Positions 32,571-43,093 of a stretch of 64,000 nt of DNA are shown here, piece after piece; the stretch's first letter is position 1, and each line of letters begins with the position of its first letter. Under the pieces are notes generated by a model, which did no database searches, had not been told where the DNA came from, and was given only the letters and a program-made list of their open reading frames with translations. The position numbers and the translations under genes are program-made. The stretch is taken from positions 1,317,110 to 1,381,109 of the forward strand of contig KN832558.1 of assembly GCA_000827205.1 (NCBI GenBank). The letters run 5' to 3'. The stretch comes from Plicaturopsis crispa FD-325 SS-3 (lineage: Eukaryota; Basidiomycota; Agaricomycetes; Amylocorticiales; Amylocorticiaceae).

Positions 32571-34374
32571 TCAACGCGAAGATCCAGATAGGTATTCGCT
32601 GACGACGCTACCCAGCTTCGGCGTCGTCTTCGACAATATCTCGATAGTCTCGTCCTATCAAGCAGTCAGTATCAAGTTCAATCATGCCCGCATAGCGACG
32701 TAAAAAAATACGCACCCAAACGCGGTTCTGCGACTCGACCCCCTCCGGACTGAGCGCAAAGTCGCTGACCTCCTGGATTTTCGAGAGGGCGATGTACGCG
32801 CCGCGCATCGCCGCATCCTCCCCGCCGATGGCGCCGTACACGAGCTGCCGGCTGCCCTCCTCCGCCGAGTGTGCAAAGAGCCACTCCATGATCGTGTTGA
32901 AGAGCGACGTGGAGAATTCCCTCCGAAGCTCCGAGTAGACAAAGCCGGGGTCCACGGCATCGACGACGACGGGAGACGAGGCGCCGAGGCGCTCATTCAG
33001 AGCACGGACGAAGAAGACGTCGAGCACTGTCATACAGGGCGTCAACGCTATTTCCCGCAGGACCGAGAGGAAAAGACATGGGGCTCACGTTTTGTCACCA
33101 TGTAACGATCTTTCAAGGGGCTGCGTGAAATGTACCTGGTCAGCGCTTTACTTACAAGCACTGATGGAATATCGAGTTACCTCGTGTGACAGTAGTCCTT
33201 GTCACTGAGCTTTTCCAGGATCTTGGGGGATCGCATCACGTCGTCCTGGATGCGCGTCCAGTAGTGCGTCCCGCTAGCCACGACGGTCAGTCGAGGCGTC
33301 GTAGAGTGCTCCTTGGCGGTCCGCTCAAGAATGGGCAGGAGCAATAGAGAGAGTAAGGCGATAGAGAGGTGGTTTACTTGAAGCCTGTACTCATAGTTTT
33401 AGGGCCTGTACGGCAACCGGGCTTGGCTAGGTTTGGGCGGGTTAGGTTTGCGGAACACCGGCGCGCCAACCGTAAAACGTCGCTTTGTCATCCAGTCACA
33501 GAGGTGTCACTGCTCAGCCACAGCTCATCCGAAATGTCCGGACGGTCAAAATTCTTTGATCAGAATCTCTTTGCACCAAATTTAGATGGATATGAAGCAA
33601 ATAGCGATATTCCGTCTTATCTAAACCTAATCTGTCTCGGTCTGGTGAAGAATCCGCTTTGCCGTTTTGTTGCCGTTCGTCGTCCAATCCACCCGTCGTT
33701 AAGTCCGAAAGCCTCGGAGTTCTGGCGTGACGCTGAGGCGCGGGAATTTTGACACCTTTTCTTGGTGGTTTAACCCCTAAATGAGGGCAAACCCGCCTCT
33801 AACCTATTCCCACGACTTTTTGGCGGGGCGCAAACCTAACCCAGCCAAACCTAGCCCGGTTGCCGTACAGGCCCTTAGCGATTGTAGTACGGTCGGGGCT
33901 TGCAGGAAACTTACATGTTCTCCCAACCGTCCGAAGAGACTCCATACTTCTCAGTGTATAGAGCAGCATTGGCGACGACGATATCCAGTCGTCCACCGTC
34001 CTCTTCGAAGGCTGTCACGAACTTGACGACCGACGAGGACTTGTCGAGGTCGACGAGGCGGACTTGCGCGTTCTTGTACCCAGTCGCCGCTTGTACCTCT
34101 GCAAAGCGAACGGTATCAGTAATTAATGAGTACCGAAGATTTTGTCAAGGCAGACATACTAGCAATAGCGGCCTCCCCCTTTTCTTGACTCCGGCACGCC
34201 ATGATGATTCTCGCGGGGTTCATCTTCGCGAAATGGATAGTCGCTTCGAGGCCAATCCCAGTGTTCGCACCGATGAGCATGACAGTCTTGCCAGTCAGAT
34301 CAGCTTGAACAACTTCGGGCCATTTGCTGAGCCCATCGCCCAAGATTCAAGAACGCGGTGAACGGGTATTTCAT
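32571..34374 (-). CDS. Short-chain dehydrogenase/reductase
   Basis: NAD(P)-dependent oxidoreductase with a Rossmann fold. Motifs in order: LTGKTVMLIGANTGIGLEA (cofactor TGxxxGIG), VRLVDLDK, LDIVVANAALYTEKY (NAG-type motif), GWENM/LQVNHL, RLTVVASGTHYW (catalytic Ser) and DRYMVTKLLDVFFVRAL (catalytic YxxxK), then VDAVDPGFVYSELRR and the C-terminal helix WDETIEILSKTTPKL with the stop at 32571. Six or more GT-AG introns are read; one, 33385-33914, is 530 nt long because a 473-bp MITE sits in it. Without that insert and one target copy it would be 54 nt, like its neighbours. At the 5' end, an ATG at 34374 (MKYPFTAFLNLG) is one base out of frame with GDGLSKWPEVVQADLTGK; either a frame break, a sequencing error or an unseen start is possible. 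All catalytic residues are kept. Substrate unknown. Confidence 0.85.
33402..33874. mobile_element. Harbinger/Tourist-like MITE in an SDR intron
   Basis: A 473-bp element has terminal inverted repeats of about 45 bp beginning GGGCCTGTACGGCAACCGGG at both ends (one small insertion apart further in). It is flanked by TTA on both sides (33399-33401 and 33875-33877). A 3-bp TWA target and GGGCCTGT-type ends are the hallmarks of PIF/Harbinger and Tourist MITEs. The interior has no transposase, so it is non-autonomous. It lies wholly within the intron, leaving donor and acceptor intact. Confidence 0.88.
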
Positions 34375-36882
34375 GGCAGGGGGCGAGAGTACTTGGGATG
34401 GTGGGAATTGGTAGGGTTGACTGCAAGACTATCCTGCAGGACCTTTATAGGGTCCAGGAGGCTGACGAATACTCATAGGTGATTTCCTCGTCTCTGCGTC
34501 GGCTTAAGGCTTGCGTATGCGCGATACGACCCGACCCGGGCTTCACGCGACGCTCCTTGGGCACAAGAGGCGAACGAAAGTGAAAGTTCCGACCCTAGGC
34601 CTCCTGATTTGTAAGCTTGAAGCACTGCTTCATGGTATTGGGTATCCGGGGTCCTGTATCGGCGAGTTTCGTTGGCCCTTGCGTCGAGTTTTGCACGGCG
34701 ACATTTTGACCATATTACCTACTCAAAGTAAATTCACTCGTGCTTGCAGTGGTCCAAACTGCATAAGTCCAGATAAAATTTGAGACCAAAAAGACACAGT
34801 ATAGTATAGATAATCCTCAAACTGTTTATCGAGAAAAACGCTCGAGAGAGCTCGAGAGAGTCTCGAGAGTAACCGTGAGAATCTTTTTCGTTCACGCGTC
34901 AAAGACGCGTCGCGTTATTTTCTGCGGTGGCGCGAAACCTTGCTTGCTCGTACTGCTAAGAATACATAGTCTAGCTCGTTTTTGCTGCTGCTCTCCTGGG
35001 GCTTCGACAGTACTAGCATGCCTATACTGCTCTGAGACACGGGGGCTCATTTTCTAAGGATCAGCTCAAGTGAATACTTAATCTGCTGCTGCTAAGCAGT
35101 CATTTCTGCAAGTTTGGCATGTGTTCTCGTGATATTGTAACGGTTTGAGCAGATTCAAGTTAGAGTACTCATAGAAATCACTCCTTTAGTACCTCATCTA
35201 CCTTCAGAGTGGTCTATTGTACAAAATATCACATATCTGGATTGTAGTTGACATAGACAAGGCTGCAGGAAAGGCCAGATCTCAAGCCCTGACACCTCAT
35301 TCTCCTGGTGATTCGAGGGGTGTCTGACATCCAAATCTCTCTATCCATATACCGAACAAAGTTACAGATGCGCAGAATGGCGTTTGCAATTGAAATCGTG
35401 GAGAACGAACATCCACGATAACCGCTGTCTGTAGCTCATCATGTAATCCTATTTATCTTATCTACTACGGCACTCGGGGCTTCCTTATTTTCGGGACCTC
35501 TTCACATGAACCTACCCATGCCAGCAAAAATCAATTTACAGAGAAAGAGCAAGAAATGAGGGAGTAACAGCCTAAACTGTTTATAAATCTTCGAAACAGT
35601 GCGGAAAATCATGAAGAAAGTGCTTCATTCGGGGTCCCGGAGGCCTAGGGTCGGAACTTTCACTTTCGTTCGCCTCTTGCTTGGGCATACACGATCGCGC
35701 CCTCATCACGCAAGGCACCTGTGTACATAGAGTATACCTGGGGGCACCGTCCCGCCCTGGTGACCTCGCTGGTGACCGCCGCGTAAGCATAGAAGCGTCA
35801 CCATCCAAATACAGCCATTTTGCAAGGACCTGGGCGGCCGAAGGGGCGGCATTGCCCAAAGCGGCCATAGCGTGCCTCGAGGTTCGGAGCCGGTGAAATC
35901 CCGCGCAAGATTCTATTCCTTCTCTTTGCAATGTCCGTCGCCTGTCGTTGAACGTCGTCTGCGTCGCCGTGCTCCGTCTGTACCCTCTTCCCTAAGCTCT
36001 CTTTCTTGAAACTGCCCCAAGCCAAGGAAATGCGAATCTGAAGGCAGCCAACTGCTGCTGTCTATACTGTACAAAGCTCAATAATCCAACCCTGTTGCTG
36101 CGCCCCGCCCGCACTCCTTAGTCCCCGCGCTCTTTTTCATTTTTGTCACCTTCTTTCACACTCCCGAACCATTCGTTTTGAGCATTTGCTAATTGCTGGT
36201 ACGCTCACCATTGGCATTTCGACGCCGCGCGCCACCTCCTTCACGTTCCGCCGCTCACGAGGCCACGCGTTTCGTGCATCGGTCCCCGATCGCAGTGTTT
36301 CAAGACGCGCTATCCTGTTCTATCCGAGACGATAAAAGGATCTGCGTGCTCTGCGGGATATCCTGCACCTTGCTAGGTATGTATCTCTACCCGTGGAATT
36401 GACAGTGCAACTAACACAGCACCTTTCGCCCAACAGCTGCACCGTCCCTTCTCGCCCGTGGGCTCGCCTGTTTCCCATTTCGTTTGAGCCATAACGTACG
36501 TGCCAGATGTCCTTTGTCTTCGCTATGTGTCTCACCAGCTGCCCGTCTTCCAGGTGCCCTACAAACCGCGCTGTAGCTCGCGTGCTCGCACACCGCGCTC
36601 CCTCAATTTGGTCTTGAACTAGCGGTTCAAAAAATCCAGGTGAGTTGCCAGTGTTAGTGCTCAAGTCTCGGGTGCTGAACCTCCGCCTTTGCAGCCGTAC
36701 TGCCCGCCCCATTTATCTTTATCGTAACATATTATCCCGACGCGTGAAATATACTAAATCTAACTCTACATTCTTACTCTACAGTAAGTTTCTGGGCTCT
36801 CGCTGTGCAGCCTTGCCAGGAACTCATAGACTGTGCACCCTCTACAGATCTCGTTTATAACTTTTATCCTATCCCCCAAACC
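34375..36882. other. Gene-free interval before the Crypton
   Basis: It holds the SDR upstream region, a pair of perfect 41-bp inverted repeats (34564-34604 and 35639-35679), a CTCGAGAGAG array near 34850-34870, and the likely leader of the Crypton gene. A TTTATAAC word lies 25-35 bp before its ATG. No further gene is seen. Confidence 0.5.
34564..35679. repeat. Perfect 41-bp inverted repeats, 1.1 kb apart
   Basis: The 41 bp at 34564-34604 (starting CAAGAGGCGAACGAAAG) are the exact reverse complement of 35639-35679. Weaker inverted similarity continues inward (GAAGCACT words). No transposase frame and no target duplication were found, so this may be an eroded TIR element or a local inverted duplication. 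Confidence 0.75.
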
Positions 36883-39800
36883 ATGTCGCTTCGCGGAACA
36901 GGACCAGCATCCCCGTTGACTCATAAGCGTCGGCGGCTCGCCTCTAACGGTAGCGCCGGTCCTTTTCTCTCCCAGGACACTCTGGATGCCCTGGACACCA
37001 TGGACTTCAGCATGGAACTCGATTCTGTCGACCTTGGCGGCGCGTTCAGCAACTTCGGCGATCCCCTCTCCCTTCCCTCCCTCACATCCTCCTTCGATGT
37101 TCCACAGACCGAGTCTACCTTGCAACAACAGCCAGGTTCAGGCCCGTTTGCAGGTGCTGATCCCTCGCACGGCCTGCAGCTCGCCCTGTCCAACCTCGAG
37201 ACTGCATCGCAGGCAGTCCGAGCCCAAGTGATCGCAAAGGAGCAAGGGGACAAGGAGACCGCTGGCAGCTACCAGCGCCATCACAAGCACTATTTTGCTT
37301 GGTGGGACGCTGCTCAGATTGCCGCACAGAAGAAAAACCCAAACATGACCATCATCCCGGCCGTACCTATTACGCCGGCCAAGGTGGCCATGTTTCTACA
37401 GTACGAGACTACTCGCGGAAAGGTACACATCCTGCCTGCACCTTAACGATCTCACTTACTAACAACTGGTGGCAGCGCAAGCACGGTAGCTCATCGGAAC
37501 ATGTCGCGGGTACGTCACTTGGCAGATCCCATGTCTCGCAAGTGATCTCCGCACTCGAGTGGTGGCGCTGCAACCATCAGCACGACTACAAGCATGATCG
37601 CGACGCTCAGACGACGCTACGTTCTGATAATCGCATTACTGCATTCGAGTCGGCGGCCAAGCACGACGAACCGAATCGAATCAAGAAATCGCAGGCGCTG
37701 AAAGCAGCGGGAGCGACATCAGGTATGTTTCATGCTCTCTCTGCTGCTTTCGCAATGAAGACTAATCCATGCCTTCCAGATACTTACACTGTCCTAGAGC
37801 TCACGCGCTCTGCGCGTTGGTTCATGAGTGCCGACTTCGCAGGCCCGTACCATACTTTTATTGGTGTCCGTGATAGGGCGATGCTGCTGCTTGGCTCCGC
37901 AACAGCATTCCGCGGCGGTAGCAGTCGCACCCTCCTGTGGTCTGATATCTTCATAGGTCGTGTCCCGCTCAACGGCTTAGGTCTAGGCGCCACTACTCCA
38001 GTATGCTCTTGCCAGTAAATCTGGTCTGTGATGTATCTTGCTAACTTTGTGATGCAGGTGCTCGGTCTGCTGGCCGATAATGCGAAACATAACCAGAACG
38101 GGCGTGTTGACGAGCATGGGGCATTGCGACACCGGCTCCCCGAGCTTTGCCCCATCGGTAGTCTTGCAATGCTGTTCTTTGCGTACTTCCACGTTTTACA
38201 GCGCCCCATACCTGCCTTTGCCCCCGACTTCTCTAGGCCTGAGGACGGGGAATGGGGCCGACGCGACTGGTACAACTGGTTCGTCTTCTGGGGCACGAAG
38301 AGCAAGAAGAAGGGCCCCGAGGAGCCCATGACTTATGATAGTACGTCGCGTCAAGCTTGTCTCGCACTGCCCAACTCAGCTCACCCTTCGCAGATCACCG
38401 TGAACGTGTGCGCATGATGCACAAGGCAAATAATATTGACATCACAAAGGTGACACATGCGACGCGGTTCATGGCTGCGGTCGTTGCACGCGGTCACGGC
38501 GCAGATGCAGATGCAGTGAAGAGGCTTGGGGGATGGTCCTCCACTTCGGGCTCGTTTAGCTCAGTGTACGACCGTGCATTTCCGGTGAACGCTTTGCTTG
38601 GTGCAGCAATGTTCAACGCTGCTAAGCCGGAGACATACCTTCTACCTCGTGACTGTCTCGGTACGATATTTAATATACTTTGTACAGGACACTTAACTGA
38701 TTGATCGTGTGTGTATAGACCCCCCGCAAGAGCTGCTTTCGCAGATCTTTCCTTGGGTCGAAGAGCAAGATGCAGCACGTGTCGCGCGGCTGGCGGAAAA
38801 CCCGAAGAACAAGGACATCGCCCTTAGCCAGTTCCTCGCCACGCTCGTCTGGTTCCGCCGTGTTCTCCTTCAGGACGGAGCTGTTCTGTACACACAAGAC
38901 CCTCACGCGACTCTCTTCAAGTATCCACCATTCAATAATGACACATTTCGGTCGTACGCAGCCTCATCTACTTCAGCAATTGCGCGCACTGAGGAAGAGG
39001 CACGTCTTGCCTTTCAACACCTGCCGGACAACCTCGTCTCGAGTTTGCGAGGTGTTGTCACCGGGGTCAGCCTCGAGCAGGAGAGGCTTCAACAGGCCCA
39101 TGCCGGGCAACTCGACAAGATGTACGCGGAGATTGGCCGTCTTTCGGGCCTTGTAGAGCTTATGGCGGGGGCGAAAGCATCAAGTCGTTGTCGTGCTGTA
39201 CCATGTAAGCTAACTTGTATACCGTACATTTCTATGTTCTTATCACCTTCGCTGTCTTTTCTCAGGTGCTGCTCCACCTCCGCTCACAAATTCGATGTTG
39301 CCGCCGCCGACTACCTCACAGCCTTCCGTGGCAGTCCTAGCCTCGCGCGCTTGTGTTGCACCCCCGCTGCCTGAGTTGCCTACTGCGGTCCTTTCACCGC
39401 ATACACCGCAGATGCCCAGCATAACGATTAGCTTCTCTGCCTCTCCAGGTAGCCCCACCATCACCGCACATCTCTCCCCGCCGTCCATGCCCTCTTTGCC
39501 CATTGCCCCTACTGTCGCGACCGTAAGCCACCAGCCGCTGCCCACGTATTTAGCATCTTCGTCGGGTGACAACTCTGCTCGCGATCAGCAGCAGCAGAAA
39601 TGGGCCATGCTCGTCGCACGATTGAACGAAGCACGGCTTCGCCGACACGAATGGGACATTGTGGCTCATGATTGGCTACCGCGCTACTTGTACCAAGGCC
39701 TTGACCAAATCACCGACATCTGGACTGAATGGACCGTTGGGCTGAACGGCTATCTATCGGTCCGTGATCTCATCGAGGTATGGGGTGCAAAATGGAGAAG

Positions 39801-40023
39801 GAATGTTCACGCGCAGAAAACGGAGGGTGGTCGACGAAAGCGAGTCGTCGATCTTATCATTGCTCTCTCCGCCCAGCCTCACTGGAGTGTCCAGCGTGCA
39901 CTGCGGTTTTTGCGAGAGCGCTACGAGCCCGACTACAAGCCTCGTCGGTTCATGGACTTGCTTTTGCCCAAGAACAACGGCATGGCCACAGTGATGAGAG
40001 CATCGGAGACATACTATAGTTAG
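36883..40023 (+). CDS. Crypton-type tyrosine recombinase (Ndc10-like plus GCR1_C)
   Basis: Transposase of a Crypton DNA transposon, which moves by tyrosine-recombinase chemistry. Seven exons (36883-37422, 37476-37722, 37780-38000, 38058-38340, 38394-38660, 38719-39204 and 39266-40023) join in frame to 933 residues. All introns are GT-AG and 50-61 nt long. The catalytic set is visible: Arg in SATAFRGGSSRTLLWSD, the His-x2-Arg pair in VTHATRFMAAV, and the nucleophile Tyr in FSSVYDRAFP. The LPRDCLDPPQELLSQIFPWVEE block is typical of Ndc10-like proteins. A proline-rich linker follows, then the C-terminal GCR1_C DNA-binding domain (QITDIWTEWTVGLNGYLSV...WRRNVHAQKTEGGRRKRVVD). Every frame is open and all catalytic residues are present, so it looks intact. 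A domesticated host gene of this origin cannot be excluded. It converges on an unrecognised gene 273 bp downstream. Confidence 0.9.
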
Positions 40024-40295
40024 TTTACCTACACACCCCTTACCCAGAGTTTTGCATGGTCAGTACGTGTTGCGCTTTATGTACAGCAGGTCAATGAGTG
40101 CGCTACATAGTATCCAAAAAATCTATCTACGGTTGTGTGTGTATAAGAGTCTTGTGTGCATGTTGGCTAACGCTCATTCATCTCCCCGGAGAACTTGCGA
40201 CTGCATCAGTAACACCTTAGTGTAGAGCAGCTAGTCGGGATGGGTTCAGAAATATAATAGATAGCTATAATGATAATACGAAACGGGATAGTACT

Positions 40296-41927
40296 TCATG
40301 AAGATACAACGGGGTGCTCATTCTGATAAGTCTGTAGATAGTCAAGAAGTGCGACAGCACCGAGAGGCTTGTCCGTGTCGAGCTCTAGCTGCTCTATAAA
40401 GTCCTGAGAAGGATGGCTTCCTCCTGCGCCATAGATGCGGATGATACGCATTGCCTTCTCTGCTCCAAACATCCATGTGCTTTTCACGTTTAGTGCGGCC
40501 TCGATTGTCCCTTTCTTGATTGACTTGCGCCCGCCGCGAGCCTATTGAACCGATGAGCAACGTGAATACAACGTGTGAGAGAAGAACATACCGAGACACG
40601 CGAGGGACTGGGGCAACCAACATAATCGTGCACAAAAGTTACAGCAAATTCCCAAGACTGTACGATCTCCGGATTACGCTGAACGTGCCCCCGACGAGCC
40701 TTAAATTCTGCATAAAATGGACGGTGAGATACCTCTTCTACAAGCCACTGAAGCTCTGCGGCCTCTGAATCACCCGTTACCAATCGCTTGGCAACAAGCT
40801 CATCAGGTGAAACCTTCCGACGCTTTTTAGTCGGTGCATCTGAAGTGTTCAGCAGCGGCTGCTGATGCGCAAGTTCTCCCGAGGACAGTACACTTGTCGT
40901 TGCACTGGCCGCATTTGTGGTCGTCTGAAAACAAATGAGTGAAGTGAATGCACGGACAGAAGACTGGAACACACCGAGTCGACGAAGATTTTGAGGATGT
41001 TTGACGGCGGAATGACCAGTTCTGATGGGCTAGTCGGTGCCTCATGAAGCAGCTCCCCTTTTTCCATCCTTACGAAGGGGTGATCATAGCCGATTGCAAT
41101 CGGGTCTGGAAAGGATAGCTTGACGTCGCCTAGATGGAAATCAGCCGTCAGCTGATATGATTCTCGGCGAATTGCTACTTGAAGCTCACCATTGATAGCC
41201 GCACACGAGTGCTGCAATTCACGCAACATATCGTTTGCATTCACACGCCATTCCTCATATTCAGCGGCACCCAATACAATGCTACCGATCGGGGCGACGC
41301 TGATGAGACATACGGTCTTCACAGGCTCCCCAGGGCTCCGTCGATCTTCGATGCACAAGCGCACCTGTCATTACCGTGAGAACAAGTGAGTATAGGCGAA
41401 TGTTCTGCAGCACAGTGCTTTACCTCCCGGCGTGTTGGTAGTCTCACTGCGGCACCCTGCCTCGTCGGAGCTGCATTAATGTCTACTTAGTTGTGATCTA
41501 ATAAAAATCCTGCCCAGCTCTTCCATAGACACTCACAGTCGAACAGGTCCTCAGCCGGGATTGGTTGCTCCCTGGTAGGCTCGAGTGTTCTGGGATTGGA
41601 TAAACTCGGAGGCCCGGGTGAAGCGGTAGCTACGACTCGGAGTTTGGTGAATCCATAGTCGGCTTTCAGCAAGACAGATTTCATGCTTGCGATGTTGGTC
41701 TTTGATCTGCTGAATTTTCGCTTGCCATCGTTGAAGGGCCATCGTCCGGGCTGACGAAGGACGAACTGGATTAGCTCGTCCCTCGATTTCCCCTTTCTGT
41801 ACCGGTGTCGTTAGAACAGAGGCCTCGTTGACTTGTAGATTAGTTGCATAGCATCCAGGACTCACAGATCTTCTGCATTATACACCACCTCCTCGGTCTG
41901 TGGACCGAGTTCGAGTTCTTGTTCCAT
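40296..41927 (-). CDS. Unrecognised six-exon gene beside the Crypton
   Basis: I do not recognise this protein. Six exons (41866-41927, 41537-41796, 41424-41470, 40975-41364, 40592-40924 and 40296-40541) join in frame to 445 residues; all introns have GT-AG ends, and the first has a clear CTAAC branch site. The N-terminus LKGKSRDELIQFVLRQPG followed by RWPFNDGKRKFS looks like a small helix-turn-helix or SAP-like unit. Residues about 60-110 are basic, then proline-rich. The middle (VCLISVAPIGSIVL...YEEWRVNANDMLRELQH...FHLGDVKLSFPDPIAIGYD) looks like a mixed alpha/beta domain. After a basic linker (TKKRRKVSPDEL, a nuclear-signal-like run) a helical end reads ELQWLVEEVSHRPFYAEFKARRGHV and later STWMFGAEKAMRIIRIYG. 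A nuclear, DNA-associated role is plausible but not shown. It may be a partner carried with the Crypton or a host gene. Confidence 0.75.
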
Positions 41928-43093
41928 GGTCGGTAAGCTACTCGTTCTGTGTTGGGTTCAAGAGCAAAGAAAGTGGCGCGCCGCTGCATCTCAAACGGCT
42001 GCAATCCCCGTTCTTTCTTTCCTTTGCTCTTGCATTCTGTTCATTCTGTTCATTCCGTTCGTTCTGCTCTTTAGTTTCGTTCGCAGCAGCATTTTTTGTG
42101 TCTTTCTTTGATTTGTTCTTTCTGTTCTTTCCTTTTTTTTCGCAAACTCGGGGCTGGGGCTGGCTGGGACGGTGTCGTACCATAGGTACCCTCCTGAGAT
42201 CCCAACTACTCATTTTTGCTCTTTTTGTTCTATCTGTTTTTTTGTAACGAACGAAAGTAAACGGGAATCGGTGTATACGATATATTCCGTAGTAATGCAA
42301 GGGGTCACCGCGAGCGGTATACCGCGGTGCCGCAAGCGCTAGAAATGTGGCGTGGGAACGAAATAGGGGTCGGTGACCGAGCACCACGGTGGCCACCGTG
42401 CCCCAGGTATATATTATTATATTATATTATATTATATTATATATGCCTCTCTGCTCCCTCTCGGCACCGACACGCCAAAACACCCGCCGCCGCACCCCAT
42501 CCGATCCTCATATCGTGGCGGCGCCTTGTTCCTTCCTACATCCCTCCTAGCTGATTCTGGTGTTGGACAACTACGCTACTGTCGCTCGTATTGTATACTT
42601 CTGCCACTTATTACTACTTGTAAATCCCTACTACTCGACCTGTATTCTCGTAGATAATCATCCTTATAGCTAGCCAGCCATGGACTATACTGGAGTCTGG
42701 CGAGATGGGGTGCAGCGCGTTGTATTCGGAAGTCTCCTCCGTTATAGTACATGTGCGACGCTAGCTATCCTCGACGCCGTACATTGCCATGCCTGACTGC
42801 ATCCGGGAGGAACCCGCTATCAGTGAGCTTCGCACCGTTTGATATAGCCCTCCCCGGCGCACCCACTCGCGCGATACATATGTAGCCTCCTTCGGAACGA
42901 AGCTGCCACTGTCGTGCTGTCGCCACTAGTGTCGTGATGCTAGAATCACCGTAACAGCGCGCATGATCCAACTGTGCGGCCAGCATGCTTCAAGCCCCCC
43001 GTCAGCACGACATTCCCGCACTCACATAACATGCCACTACCCACTCAGATAGTTCACTCACAGAACAAACGCCCAACACCCAACGCGTGCACA
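41928..43093. other. Low-complexity spacer
   Basis: Pyrimidine-rich leader of the minus-strand gene (TTCTTTCTTTCC, GTTCATTCTGTTCATTC), self-complementary GC-rich words at 42300-42400 (ACCGCGAGCGGTATACCGCGGT; CCACGGTGGCCACCGTG) and a TATTATATTATATTATAT microsatellite at 42408-42442. No gene seen. Confidence 0.55.

Noticed and set aside
41900-42247. Phe/Ser-rich open frame with a possible membrane segment
   Set aside because: It is the reverse of a pyrimidine-rich leader of the minus-strand gene; the composition alone makes it look hydrophobic.
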